DNA of 64,000 bases from Thuidium tamariscinum (lineage: Eukaryota; Streptophyta; Bryopsida; Hypnales; Thuidiaceae), in the NCBI GenBank assembly GCA_947034885.2, contig OX344750.2, positions 10,078,553 to 10,142,552 of the forward strand, read 5' to 3'. Position 1 is the stretch's first letter. The number at the start of each line of letters is the position of its first letter. Under the pieces are notes generated by a model. The model did not search any database. It saw only the letters and a list, made by a program, of their open reading frames with translations, and was not told the origin of the DNA. This document shows positions 11,601 to 24,365 of the stretch, in pieces. A program made the position numbers and the translations under genes.

Positions 11601-13400
11601 GCTTGCGATTCAAATTTCAAGTGTTTGTTTTTTGCTATTATTGGCAATTTGTGTAGTTTAGTTAGGAAGCTCGTTAGAAAGCTGAGAGGTGGTAGGTGGC
11701 AACTGCTTGTTGTTTTTTATAAGGTTGTGAAATCTAATTTCTTTTCCACCCATTAAGAAATGAGCTTGTAAGAGTCCCAAGTTGAACTGGCTCTGTATTT
11801 TGTTTGTTTTAGTGACTATAGGAGTGATAGAAAATGTGGTGATGTAGTGATTAGTATGCTATTTGGAGAAGTAGTAGGTGTGTGAATGGCCAATTTAGGT
11901 GGAGATATTTTAGGATCATGAATTAGTAGTCAAAACAAACTATTAAATTATATATAGTAATGTATTCACCACTTAATTTAAGACAATGTAATTTCAAGCC
12001 TAATTGGTGTTTGTTTATTTGGTTTGTATTTGATTGAGTTCAAATTGAAATGTTTGAAGTGCAAGAATCAATTATATGCCCACTTGGATGTATACTTGTT
12101 GTATGTGTGTGTGAGAAAAGTGAATGTTCATTTTTATTTGGACATTGTTATAATGTGGTCATGTTTATAAATTCACGTTTAAAAGGGAATATGTGCTTAG
12201 AAAGTTATAGTAATGCATATGAATTGTGGTCAATAAGTGTGTTGTCAAATAGGTGTGATTTAGGAAGATCTATCAAGATGCTTAATGTCATGTTTTAATA
12301 GGAAGTTGAAGTGTTGTCACCTTTGTGGTTATTTTGTGGGTGGAATATGGTGTTAGAGAGAGAATTCTATGAGTTAATATCTCAAGTTGGATTTTTGATG
12401 TGCTAAAGTTAAGTGAATGTATATAAGTGGCCAATATTCATAATTAATTTGAAATTGATAAGCATTTGAGTTTGAGTGAGTAAGTGTATTACCAAATTGA
12501 TTTAAAGAAATGAATTGTAAAAAAGATAGGATGCAAGTATGAGAAAAAATATTCCTTCTCATCCTAAAACTCCTTGGATTTGTTCCCTCTTTGAAGTGGC
12601 ACTAATCTCATATTTGGCTAAAATTTTGAGCCCATGTCTAATTTGAAAATGAAAGCTTAATTGATCTTGAAGCATACTAATATATTGATTCTTCAAAAAA
12701 ATTCTAGAAGACAAACTACTTTAAAACAATTTAGAATTTAAAGTAACTAACAATCATTGAATATAGCATAGAATTTGTTTCTTAAAAAATAGTTTTATTT
12801 TGAAGAAAACCTAAATTAATAGAGTGTTAAAAAGAAGATTCATCCTCAAAATATGGATTGGAATCCATGGTGCTCATCCCTTTTGGTATTGTGAAACATT
12901 AGCTTAGAAAAATCCAAGATCATTTATTAGAGATTAATCTAATGAATAAGATGTCTTTTTGTACACAATATTCTAAAGATGAATATTAGTACTTCTATCT
13001 TGCATAGAAGTATTCTTTGTCATCCATCAAATATAGAAAGCCCATAGTGTTGTTCAAGAATGAATAAATAAAAGGAGTAATTTGAATTCTTAAAAGGTTT
13101 ATAAATAGTATTTCAATTTTTGAGAAAATCTTAGAAAATAGCCAAAATTCATGCATTAAAACAAGCAAAGTCACACCTTTCCAAATGCTCTCAAGCAATG
13201 ACTTCCTTACAACAAAATGTTGCAAATCTTTTCAATATGTCGTGATATTGAAAGATAATTTTAGATAATCAAAGGAATCTTCATATAACTGTGATCCATC
13301 CTAAAAACAAGTATAAAAAAACAAATATCAAGTATGCCACATTTACCTAATTCTCAACTATTCAATAAATTTTAGACAAAATATATGGAGATCTCTAGAT
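8666..13400. other. Long AT-rich gene desert
   Basis: Almost 5 kb of low-GC DNA with only short, low-complexity frames. I see no domains, no intact repeat ends and no RNA gene. Homopolymer A/T runs are common. It is probably old, decayed transposon DNA, but I cannot name it. Confidence 0.4.
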
Positions 13401-13414
13401 ATTGTATAGATCTC

Positions 13415-13500
13415 TCAATGTTTGTACAAACTCTGAATGCCTTGCATTGATCTTTGGATGTTTTGTATTGTCTCTAGATGTTTTGCATAGACATTTTGAA
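13415..13500. repeat. Short degenerate tandem repeat
   Basis: Variants of 'tctctagatgttttgcat' recur about every 22-25 bases just upstream of a family A element. They are degenerate and only a few copies long. Confidence 0.35.
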
Positions 13501-13508
13501 GTTTTGTA

Positions 13509-14320
13509 AGGTGGATGCAAGAAACACTTGCTACTTTTTGTAGCGTTTTAGTAGGGACTGCATGTTTTCCGCATAGTACTGCTAGTACTACGAGGACTAT
13601 TAGCAAACTGCCAATGTACTGTGCTTTTGACACATGTACTGGAGTCAAGAGTTAATGTGGCCATTGAATGACATTATCTTACATATTGTATCATTTAAAA
13701 AGTTTGACAGGTGGGCGAATGTGGGATTAAAGTCAGATGTGGGAGTACTATGTCCACGTAACAATACTTAGGAGCATAAGATTGCAATTTTTTTCAAAAA
13801 ATATAGTGATCCAATTTTAATTTATAAAAAATAAAAAGTGCTTTATTTATTTATTTTTAACTACGTCCATTTTTTCAAATCTCCTTATCATCACTTTCAT
13901 CTAAAAAAAAATTAGAGTCACAATATTTTTAGAATTTGTAAATGTGCACGCCATTGAGCTATATTATGTAGCATATACATCATCCAAAAATAACTAAAAA
14001 TTGGATTCCAAACCATATTCATATGTTTACTAGGTGGAGGAACACACTACCAAAATATCAACTCAAAAGCATTCATTTTGATTACTACGAATGTAGTGAA
14101 TTCTTATTCACCTAATGTGTGACAAGTGGACAAAATTAATTTTTAAATACAAATTTTTTTTTCGAAAATTAAAAAAAATACAGAACCCTTAAGCATGAAG
14201 TTAGTTATAATCAATAAAAATTTCAAAGTCAAAGCTTTTTGGATTCAAAAGTTATACTACAAGAGAAGAAAGTTGTTTTCATTGTAACAACAAATAGGAT
14301 CGGTGTTTCTTGCAATGATC
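13509..14320 (+). mobile_element. Family A TIR element with perfect 5-bp duplication (812 bp)
   Basis: The left end AGGTGGATGCAAGAAACAC and right end GTGTTTCTTGCAATGATC are flanked by TTGTA (13504-13508) and TTGTA (14321-14325). It is slightly longer than its relatives, and its interior is diverged. Confidence 0.65.
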
Positions 14321-14325
14321 TTGTA

Positions 14326-14600
14326 TTACCTCTTAATGAACATTTTTTTCTATTATTAATTCTAAACTTTCAAGATTATAGAATTACTTAAATGTGGCAT
14401 AAATTCAATCATAAAATACAAACATTTAACATTATTACAAAAACATTTAATATAATTACTAGCATCTTCATTGTATATTTGTATATAAATGTATCTTATT
14501 TTGTTCCAAACATACAATTTTGGCTAAAAACAAGTTGCACATTATATAGAAATTGCCAAAACTAGTATCTTCAACTACACTAGTGTGCCATGTACCACTA
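14326..14600. repeat. Segment also present at about 24.03-24.18 kb
   Basis: The part from about 14430 ('ataattactagcatcttcatt', 'aaaaacaagttgcaca', 'agaaattgccaaaa') lines up with 24040-24160. Together with 15780-15925 versus 24195-24363 this marks a duplicated block. No gene is seen. Confidence 0.5.
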
Positions 14601-15750
14601 CTATAGTTAAAATTAGAGTAAAAGTAATTACCTAAAATTTTTAATTTATAGAATTTTCAAAATTCAATAATTTTCTCACTGTGAGTCAAAATGCCACAAA
14701 ACAAAGCCCATGCACCCCTCCTTGTTAAGGACTTTTTGATAGTATTAAGGATGCAATCAAATGACATACACTACAAGAAAATGGGGGTATAAATGACTTG
14801 TCCACAATGACTTCACCAACAACAATGACTACAAAATAGTCATTTTGTAGTCATTTTGTAGTCATTGTTGTCAGTGTAGTCATTATGAACAAGTCATTTA
14901 TACCCCCATTTTCTTGTAGTGACTCAATCTAGAAGATTTCAATTTAACAAAACAAACAAACAACCTATCTTAACGTATAGAAGGCTAGTGTACCTTGTGC
15001 TATTGCTACAATCAAAATCAAAGTAAAAGTAATTTTTCAATTTTTCAATCCATAAATTTTTTGAAATTCAAAAACTTTTTCATTGTAAGTTCAAGTGCCA
15101 CAATATAAAGTTTGTGCACTTGTCAAAAGCTTTCCAATTGTACTAAGAACGCAATCTGGAAATGCATGGTCCAAGAGATCTCAATATAACAAACAAATAA
15201 ACAAAACAAAACAAAACAAATATCTTATATATTAAAGGTATATATGAATTTGCCTTGTGTTGATGCCACAACCAAAATCAAAGTAAAAGTAATTTTCCAA
15301 CTTTTCAATTCACAAAAACTTTGAAATTTAATAACCTTTACACCATAGGTCCAAATGTTACAAAACTAAGTCCATACACCCTTGCCAAGGGCTTTCCAAT
15401 GGCACCAAGAATGCGACTAGAGGACGTATGGTTGAGGAGATCTCAAGAGAATGTAACAAACAAACAAAACAAAACAAATAGCATGTCTTAATGTATAGAC
15501 TAGTGTGCTTTGTGTTGTTGCCATAGTCAAAACAAAAGAAAAAGTGATTTTTTAATTTTTTAAAACTGAAACCAATTAAAAATCCATAACTTTCTCACTA
15601 TAAATCAGAATGCCACAAAACAAAGCCCTTGAACCTCCTCTTGCCTAGAGCTATTTGACAATGTCAAGCATGCCACCCAAGGGATGCATGGCGCAAGAGA
15701 TTTCAACATAACAAACAAAATAAAACAAAACAAAACAAACAGCCTGTCTA
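14600..15750. repeat. Four tandem units of about 255 bp
   Basis: Units start near 14604, 15007, 15268 and 15525, each opening with a variant of 'aatcaaagtaaaagtaat', then 'ctttccaat', a '-gcatggt-caagagat' block and an 'acaaaacaaaacaaa' tail. The first unit is long only because a 153-bp MITE sits inside it; without the MITE its period is about 250. The units are diverged from one another, so the array is old. Confidence 0.65.
14769..14921. mobile_element. CACTA-type foldback MITE
   Basis: The element runs from CACTACAAGAAAATGGGG to its exact complement. The first 33 bases are perfectly inverted, and nearly the whole 153 bp folds into one hairpin ('aatgactacaaaat' repeats form the centre). 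CACTACAAGAAAA is the classic terminus of plant CACTA (CMC/En-Spm) elements. A 3-bp target duplication is not obvious (ATA left, ACT right). It interrupts the first unit of a tandem array, so it is younger than the array. Confidence 0.85.
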
Positions 15751-15779
15751 GATTTTCAAAACCTCCCAACTTAAAAAAC

Positions 15780-16017
15780 TCAAAATGAGAAAAACAAGAA
15801 TCCTCTTTTCTACATACATCCACTCATATTACACCCCAACTCTACTGTTGAACAGGCCAAGGCATACTTTTGAAGCTACCGTGGAAATGCCACACTCGAT
15901 AGAACACTCGTGGCCGAAGACGATCCCGTGGAGTGAGAGATAGACAAGCAACTTCCAGGTCTTCATTTGAGTCGGCCGTGTGCAAAACCAAACTCCAGTG
16001 GAGTTTGTATGGCGGGT
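15780..16017 (-). other. 3' UTR/flank of the receptor kinase, partly duplicated at 24.2 kb
   Basis: This follows the kinase stop codon on the minus strand. Bases about 15810-15925, including 'gtggaaatgccacactcgat' and 'cactcgtggccgaag', recur at about 24235-24363. Confidence 0.5.
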
Positions 16018-19000
16018 TCAGTAGGATTTAGTAGCAGGCCCGGCTAAGATCTCGGCGAGAAAGTCTTGTGTGTTGGTCGCTGCCGAGCCTGCTTCTGTCA
16101 GCTTCATGGCGCTTCGAATTTCGCCCACCACGTCGCTCATGGTGGGCCGGTTGATTCCCTGCAAGGCGACGCTTCGCAACGCTACTTGCGCAATCCTTTG
16201 CATGCTGCGCATATCGTAGTTTCCCTTCAAGTTTGGGTCTGCAATGGTGGCCAAGTTGTGGGGGTAATGGCTTTGCACCTGCACACAGAACCCCAAAACA
16301 ATGAGTGTCAAGTCCGAGTTAAGCAATGGCAATTAAACGCAAGGAGATTGGACATAGGGTTCAAGGAAATTATGCACGAGAAGTTTCCCTCATGATTCTG
16401 ATCTGCACCAGGAGTGGGGGAATTAGGGGATTAAGGCAGAAAATTAAACAAGGAAACTCAGTGGCTAGTTCTCCCTGTTCGTAACTGGGAATAGTAATCC
16501 GGGAACTGGAGACAATCTTCGTGGTGCTCCAGTAATTAAGATTTACTCACCCAGAAAGGTTTCCTGAAACTCCAAGGAGATAATTACTCCATGTAGAGTT
16601 TACATATAATGAATTTTGATGGCCAAGAGCATCGGAATTACTTATATTGAGAGGCAACATAATTCTTAATCGACATGAAATATCCCTCAACAGGGGAATA
16701 TTTCAATATCACGTGAGTGGGTGACAACATGTGCAGTACTTGCACGGCATCTGCAGAGTATACTATAACATGCTTTATATGCCGCACACTTTGTCGTGTT
16801 CCCTTGTTGTGGAATCTTAGTACTTAAAGTTTCAAACAGTAAAGTATGCAATTTGCAACTTTCAGTTCCATCAAATTCCCAGTAGAAATTGAACAACACA
16901 GTTTCTCAGTGAAAGAAGAGGAGGTTGTAGCGAAAATTACTAACATAGATTTCAATGCATCGAAGTTGAGGATCATCTTCAGAATAGTCTATTGGAAGGC
17001 GCCCTGTGATCAACTCCAACAACACAATCCCAAAACTGTACACATCGCTTTTAGTTGTCAACTTGGTTGTCTTGAAGTACCTGCAATACAAGTACAATAG
17101 AGCCGAGGAAATGTATCCTTCATTTCAAAAAGGAATGAGTTTGAATCCTAAATATATTCAAACTAAAGGAAAAATGACTAGAATAAGCTTGTCAGTACTT
17201 TCGAACTCTATCCGTGTCACCATGCAATTTTAGATTAATGTTGTTGGCATAGGATTAGCAATTCCACTTTACAACAATTAAAGTTTTAAATTTGTCACAA
17301 TGCAGTACACTTTACCAATCGTCATGCCCTGCCCTGCACAAATTGGCAATTTTGCAAAAAATTGTGATACAGAATTACAAATCTACACAATTCTCTAAAG
17401 ATTAAAATATAGGACAAACTAAGATTTGCGTTTCAAGCTGCATGTCTTCAAAATGCCAAGGTTGTAAATTACAGTAAACTTTACGTATTTTAACAACATT
17501 GATGTTATAACCTCTCTAGTAAAAATGAACACAACATGCCCATGCATAACTGGCTATATTAACAAATGAATAAATAAATATGGAAATAATCGATTCTCAA
17601 AAAGCAAGTAGGATAGGTTCATGGTTCCATAGAAATATGCTCTTCAAATACTTAGAAACAGACACATTCAGCTAGAATCTATGATGAGTCTTGAAAGTGA
17701 GTCTTACTCGGGGTCAAGATACCCAGGAGTGCCTTTCACTAGGGTGGTCATATGGGTTCTCCGTTGATCTTGATCACTAATACCGTTTGTTTTGGAGAGC
17801 CCAAAATCGGCCACCCTCCCTTCCCATTCCTTGGTAATAAGAATGTTGCTGCTTTTGACATCGCGATGTATAATATTTGGCCTCGCACCCACATGCAAAT
17901 ACTCCAACCCTGCATATCAATTTCCATCGATCAAACAAAATCATTTCTACCTCAACCAAACAACCATTGGTTTCATATAGGTCTTAAAGAGTTGCTTCAA
18001 TGTCCTTGAATTGAAAGAACAATTCAAATTCTTTTTCTGCAAAATCTTGAGCCTATCTCATGGAATTAGGTACCAAATATGGTCAATTGGCACAATTCCG
18101 GCACCAAAAATTATAATATATATGTAAATGAAGGTCTAAATTCTAAGATACTTGTGTCTAGATTTATGTTTTAAAATGCACAATTTGAGAGGTGCCAAAG
18201 TATTGGAATACTGCTTATCTAATGAGACTCACTTTAAAAGCTACATTTCAAAGAAATACTTTAGGCGCTTGCTAGTCAATCATTCATTGAGTGACACAAA
18301 ATTATGCTCTGTTCTACAAATGCTGAACTCCTGAGTCTTTTTGTTTTTGGTTGCCATTTATAATGGAGGAGGGTGATTTCTTGCACTTGCTAAAAATTGT
18401 CAATTGAACCTCAAATGGAAACTTCAAAACTTCGAAATATTATAGGTTCCAGTGGCTCACCTAATGCAGCGTGGAGGGCGATAAGCAAACGGTTGTACCA
18501 ATTGAAGTTTGGGTGGCCTCGTTGCGTACCATGAAGCCAGTCCGCAAGGGAGCCTTCTTGCACGTATTCGTAAATGAGCACTTGGTTGTTGATCTCATCA
18601 CAAAATCCCACCAATGGCACCAAGTACCGAAAGTGGATTCTCGAAAGCAAGCGAACCTGAGTGATTTGTTGCATTCAACGTCAAACCTTCTAAAGTACAT
18701 CGTCAGCAAGTATACAAGAGAAAGGGCATATTACATGATTTCATTTAATACCAATGTTGATGTGTGCTACTATTTTTCACAAATGTAAGGCAGTAATGTA
18801 AAGACTGGCAACGGAAAAAGATGATTTTTAGGTACCTCATTGAGAAACTCCTTCTCGCCTTGTTGAGAAGTAGCACTCAATTGTTTCAAAGCGACTCTTT
18901 GGGGATCTGCATTTGGTGATGCATCACTGAAGATTTCACCATAATAAACGGTACCAAACCCACCTTCTCCAAGTTTATATTTCCAGTTGCTGCTGATGGC

Positions 19001-22000
19001 TTCCACTTCTTCGTAACTGTACTTTCGTACATCCATATTATATGCCATATCTTGTTGAAGTTCTACATCCAATTTTTCCACCATGACAAGAGCAGCTACT
19101 GGTGCAGGCTTGAGTGCTGGCCTAGCCTCTGGCAGGTGTACAACTTGCACTTTTACATCCAAGCCTTCAACATCTTTATCATATCCACACCACGAAAGTC
19201 AATAGAGTGAAATTAGCAAAAACTTTTGTAGATTAGCATACTTTAGGTTCCAAGCAAACTCAAGCTCTAACTGTAGGAGAGCATACCTACACAACAGTGG
19301 TCCTTCCATGATGATAGTAACGTGCATGCATTAGAGAAATTTTGAACCCTCAAAGAGGCCCTTAGAAATTGACATGTAAATCTATTTATTGAAGGCTAGA
19401 GATGATAGCCTTAGTACACAATATATGTCGCTACCTTGTGTGAATATTCATCAAGTACTTATGAATTTGTTAAATGAAGAATTCACTTATTGTACCAAAG
19501 ACTTGAATGACAAAAAGTACCTATTGTTCTATTGTCCAATAAGAGGTATTTCATGGTGCAAACATCATGAGTATGAAGTACCAATGATCTTATTAAAAAA
19601 AAAGTCTCACTCATTGTACTAAAAACACATGAGCCATTAGTACTTAATTGTACCAAATTTGTCCTTCTCCAAATAAAATAACCCCTCAATGTACTTAAAA
19701 TTTGAATGACAAGAAGTTCCTAATGTACCATTATCCAATAAAAAAATGTACCTTTATAAACATCAAGATGTTAAAATGGGTGAAAATAGGGGAAAAAAAT
19801 TGTGCTTTCTTTGACAAGTACGCATTTAAATCCAATTGAGGACCTCAATTGAGGCCATTTTAGAGGCCTCTTTGAGGGTTCAAAATTTCTCTAATAGTTT
19901 AATCCTCATTGCATATAAGATGTTGTCATCACCAGTATCACCCAATGCCATTATTATATGAATGTTATGATGCTTAGAAATTAACCTCAAGCATACAATC
20001 ACTCTACTTTAGGGAAATGTGAGATTTATGTTAATTTGTAGTAGCAGTAGTCACTAAAAGTTTTCAAGGCTTTCTACTTTACAATAGGATGCAATTCTCA
20101 AAGTCTCTGCGACAATAGAGTTTACTCAGTCTCATAGGATCCAATAGTAAATTGCTTGAGAGTACTTGACCCATAAAGTCCCATTAACTCCTTGGGGGAC
20201 AAAATGGATTTGAGGTAGGTTCTTAAATAGTCTCAATTTCTATTGTAATTTTTGGAAATACTTTTTTGTGGTAAGAAAACACATTAACTTTTTGGAAATA
20301 TTATTTTTATTTGATTCAATGCATGAATAAGCCCCAAAATAGAACTTAGTGGGCTGTACAAAAAAATTCTCAAAAATACCAAATGAAATGTTCAAAATTT
20401 TGTTTCACATAAAAACATTAGAAAAAATTTCACCCATCTAAGAGCAACAAGTTTTGCACCTCTACCGCCCTTACGCCCTATGGTGCAATTATAGAAAAAA
20501 ATAAAAATAAAAATATATTTTTATTTTTGAAAATTTAGAATCTGATGTGGAACTACTACTGCCACCTCAATACCACATCCGATTGGCTATTTTTAAGATC
20601 AAATTTTTTTTAATCTGAAAAAGAATTGTTTAAGAATTTTTTTTGTATTTGCATTGCAAGGGTGTTAAGAATGAAAGCTTAAAAGCTCTTTGCAAGGCTA
20701 AAATTTTTCCTAATGGCATTTTTTTTTCTACATCATGAAAAGATTTGATTCATTCTATTTGAACTAGTGACAAGAAAGTTATGGAAAATATTGTTCTTTG
20801 GACAATCTATGCATCTTCTAGAAATAACAACTCATAGGATTCGTTTTTGAGTCCAATTTCCAAAAAAATTTAGAGAAAAGAGTTTGATAGAGTTTAGGTC
20901 ACTTACTAGAGAAATCTTGTTGCTAAAAATATTGGTTTCTTTCCATATTAAACCTATAAACAATTTAGATTTTTTCCTTCAATCTTGTACCTACTTCTAC
21001 TTAACAAATTTTAAATCTTCACTAAATGAAAATCAAGCATTTCAATGATTTTTTTTTTCTAGAATTTCAACTCAATTCTTCAACAAAAATTTATTTATAT
21101 GATATTTATAGTCATAGTGAAATTATGATTTTAAGCTAAAAAGATTCAACATAAGAGGATTTCTGGGCCTCCGAGAGACTGTTTCAGGGCCGTTCCCTGA
21201 AACTGTTCCCACTGCTGCAGACCAGCCCCTGCTGGTCTGAATTTTTGAATTTTGAAAAAAAAAATTAAAATATTTTTTCAAAATTTTCAGAATGTATCAG
21301 AAGAAATAAAACGATTTAAAAAAAATATTTTAAAATATTAAATAATTAATTAAAATAAATAATTAATATTATCTGACGTGGCAGTTGCTCGACCAAATCA
21401 GTATGGGGTTCCTAAAGTTCTCACTGCGTTCCTAGCGTTTGGAAACTCACACTCTTGTACTAATGTAGTGCAATATCCATTGATTAGATATGCAAAAGAA
21501 AATCATTAAATTCTTTTTTACTCTTTGGAAGTGAAATGGTAGTTTCAAGTGAAATTTGATGACAAAAGACCTTGGGATTTTAGGGGTTCCTAGTTGTTCT
21601 GTGCTAGTATTTCCTTCATCCATTCAATGCAAATCTTGAATTATATATCTTTTCTAAACTTTCAATTTCCTGTGCGACCCACTTGATCAATGCAATTGAA
21701 ATAAATAATTCCACCTTTTGCACGCAGATCAAAACAAAATTTTGCAATGAAACATTCAGAAACGGCTCGTTCCATGGCGTAAGTAGTTATTACGTACCTG
21801 GCCATGTTGTCGGCGGAGCCGCTTCTTCGCCATTAGCATGACCAGCTCGTCTTCGTTTCTCTCTGCGACAAAACCACAGCACCGCCAGTGCGACGAAGAT
21901 GGTGAACAAGACGCCCGCCACGACGCTGCCCACGATGGCCCCCAAGTTGTGGCTGCTGCCCTTGCTGGCTCCGGAGACCGGTGCCGGCGGGGACTTTGTC

Positions 22001-22221
22001 GGCACCCCCGTTGGCGGGGATGTTGTTGGAGGAGCGGGCGGAGAAGAGAACGGGGAATAGGGCGAAGAAGAGTAAGGGGACTCGGGCGGAGAATACAGAG
22101 GGGCATAAGCCGGCTGCGCCATCACCAGTTGTGCTGTGATGGCCAACTGCGTCATGGTTACCGACAGAAATAAGCGGGCTACCGACATTGCTCCTGCACT
22201 ATTCGCCAAACTTCCAAGCAT
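16018..22221 (-). CDS. Receptor-like Ser/Thr kinase with Pro/Ser-rich ectodomain
   Basis: Six exons read on the minus strand: 22221-21798, 19173-18836, 18656-18461, 17909-17708, 17080-16945 and 16278-16018. Phases match and all introns are GT-AG; the product is 518 residues. Order: signal peptide about 12-38; short ectodomain rich in SPP, SPY and SSP (about 40-90); one membrane span about 92-118 followed by RREKRRR; then a kinase domain with [11 protein letters not shown] (210-220), Lys238 in [13 protein letters not shown] (334-341), DFG (354-356) and GTPGYLDPE (379-387), so it looks catalytically complete. The kinase reads most like the malectin/LRR-I group (At1g67720 type), yet no LRR or malectin domain is present; the ectodomain resembles PERK-type extensin-like receptors. 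It probably signals from the plasma membrane; the ligand is unknown. Uncertain points: the exon 2 acceptor (19173, or 9 bases later) and the exon 5 donor (GTTAGT). Confidence 0.85.
19334..19891 (+). mobile_element. Family C TIR element (558 bp) in kinase intron 1
   Basis: The ends GAGAAATTTTGAACCCTCAA and its complement lie at both borders and are flanked by TA on each side. The copy at 45952-46509 has exactly the same length in opposite orientation, and 24366-24722 is a truncated third copy. It sits in the 2.6-kb first intron of the receptor kinase. No ORF of transposase type. Confidence 0.75.
19900..21160. other. Remainder of kinase intron 1, nothing recognised
   Basis: AT-rich intron DNA without open frames of note or clear element termini. 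Confidence 0.35.
21165..21450. repeat. Degraded element with a conserved small hairpin
   Basis: 'gagactgtttcagggccgttccctgaaactg' (hairpin at 21181-21203) followed by a Pro-codon-like 'gcagaccagcccctgctggtctg' palindrome and 'gacgtggcagttgctcgacca' parallels 57189-57418. It lies within kinase intron 1. Confidence 0.45.
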
Positions 22222-22480
22222 AATTGTGGGTAAACAAGCTTAGCATGAAATTCAACAGAGTTGAATCCTTGAACTCCACCGCGGGTTGCTGACGTACCCG
22301 GCCTGTAATAATTTGGGGGAGGGGTTATCGAGGCTAGCTAACGTCTGGAGGAAATCTCCGGAATCATACTACTATGAGGAAATGAGTTGAAAAATAACAT
22401 ATATACTTATTGGCCCACATAATATATATGAGTGTCTAGCAGAAGAGAACAAGAACAGATAAACTAGCTAGCTCAGCGGG
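22222..22480 (-). promoter_or_regulatory. Presumed promoter of the receptor kinase
   Basis: Directly upstream of the kinase start on the minus strand. TATATATT-like and GGCCAAT motifs occur at about 22400-22430 (read on the minus strand). The assignment rests on position only. Confidence 0.3.
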
Positions 22481-23585
22481 TTCACATTTTCAGCACCTGA
22501 GGGTTTGCTAGTCAGAGTGTTGTCGGTACCGGTGTCGGAGTTGCCTCAAGCATGATCATCAGATTCATCCGTGGATGACCTCCCTTGTCCAATGTAGCTG
22601 GCATGCTCGAACATCAGACATACATCTAGAGTACAAATGTTGCAGAAAATTGAAAGCACGATCCAATAGGTTACTCAAATCGAGTGCATGCTACCGACAC
22701 TGTGACCGCAGAGCGCAGGCTGGAACACTGTACCCGGCCCCCGGGACCTCGATCGGGTAAGTTCTGTGAGAGTCGACAATGTACAGTAGAAGTGAGAGCA
22801 TGTCCGCATGCACCGAACAATCCTTCTCCTCAGAAAAGGTCCTCACAATGGAGAATTGAATTCGAAGAGTCAGTCGGGTACGTACTTCTGCTAACTAAAT
22901 TAAAAAACACGGTCTCAAACTGAAGAGGCTTAGCAATGCTTGACATAGAAAGTTAGTAAGGCCGGCCTATGAGCTCGATCATGTCAACCACAACAGCCTG
23001 GGCGACTCTCGAGAAATAAAAGCTTCATGTAAACAACGATGGCACTTCAGCCTCGGCGCTTAACTAAACCGACGATTGAACGTCATCGATCTGGACTCGA
23101 CTGGCTATTCTAAGCTTCGTCCGAAACTCCAGAGGTAGATGCTGAGATGCGCATTTCCTATTCCTGTTGGTATTGAAAACAGTATCTCTCCCAAAATATC
23201 TTTACCGTCATCTTATATTGAAGAGAATTGGATCCAACGCGTTGTCCACTTCAACGCCCACTAGAACGCAAGTGGCTTTCACTCAGTGGCAAGCAAGCAA
23301 GAGAATTCAGGTACGGAGTACTCCGTACTGTATAAATTTATGCATAAGCTGCTCGAAGAATGCTGTCCACGTCCATTATTAACAACGCTGGGTCAATTTT
23401 TCTCCCGGAGAGCGGGAGTGCGACTCCTTAGTCCACTTAAATTATATAATGCTTTTTATTCAATTCCACCCAACGCTCCAGGAACTCTGGCGTCGGGCAT
23501 TGAAATTATCGGACCTGCAATCATGGCCATGGAACCTGTCGGGGGAACCTGCGCCTGCCTCGATCCGCCTCGAGAGTTGCTTCTT
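22480..23585. other. Unassigned spacer, no supported gene
   Basis: Higher-GC DNA with overlapping short frames on the plus strand. None has a recognisable domain. Confidence 0.3.
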
Positions 23586-23589
23586 GATT

Positions 23590-23739
23590 ATGGTGTCTCC
23601 ACCTGCTTCAGTTTCTCCTATTGTACATTATTCCGAGGGTTTAAGGAATGAAGAATACAACTTTGGAGTTGGTGGCCACACAGGAGATCTTGCCTGTGAA
23701 GTTGCTGTGACGAAGTCTGCGCTGCCTTTTGCTGAAGCG
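23590..23739 (+). CDS. Possible exon of an unidentified gene
   Basis: An open frame starting ATGGTGTCTCCACC encodes about 50 residues containing EEYNFGVGGHTGDLACEVAV and ending FAEA at a good donor, GTAAGG. An alternative start in another frame is ATGGCCATGG at 23523. I recognise no family and find no convincing next exon before the repeats at 24 kb, so this may be a remnant. Confidence 0.2.
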
Positions 23740-24029
23740 GTAAGGTCTTTCCTCTCCCTTATTGAACGTTGTTTAGCTTCAAATTTCCTGCGGATGTTGT
23801 TGCTTTCTGCTAGCTCGGTTTAGGGTGTGTGCTGCATCTGGGGTTGGACACCAAAGATTCGTAATTTCAGCACTGCTTGACAATTTGTTCAAATGCTTTG
23901 TGCCCTTCAATATGAATCTCGCTCAGCAAAAGATTTCTGACATGTATATACATAAAGAACTAAAATCTGTGACCATTTTGGAATTGTGTTTCAAATATCA
24001 CCTTCTAACGAAATTGACGTTCCATTTCT

Positions 24030-24363
24030 TAAAATGTTTAACATAATTACTAGTATTCATTCTTTAGAAGAAATTTTCATTGTGAATTTTCATATAAAGG
24101 TGTCCCAAAGATACATTATTGGCCGAAAACAAGTTGTAAATTGCATAGAAATTGCCAGAATAAGTAGCTTCAGTTACTGCATTTTCAAAGCCTCCTCTCA
24201 AAAAACACAAAATTTGAAAAACAAAATCATATTTTCTACATACATCCCCTCATATGGCACCCCAGCTCTACTGCAGAATAGTGACATGATCCAAGCCATA
24301 ATTTTGCCAATAATTGAAGCTATCGTGGAAATGCCACACTCGATGGAACACTCATGGCCGAAG
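24030..24363. repeat. Second copy of the kinase 3' flank
   Basis: 24040-24170 resembles 14430-14570, and 24195-24363 resembles 15780-15925 in the same orientation. The tandem array present between those blocks at 14.6-15.75 kb is absent here. The copy stops abruptly at the terminus of a family C element, exactly where the kinase coding end would follow. Confidence 0.55.
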
Positions 24364-24365
24364 CA

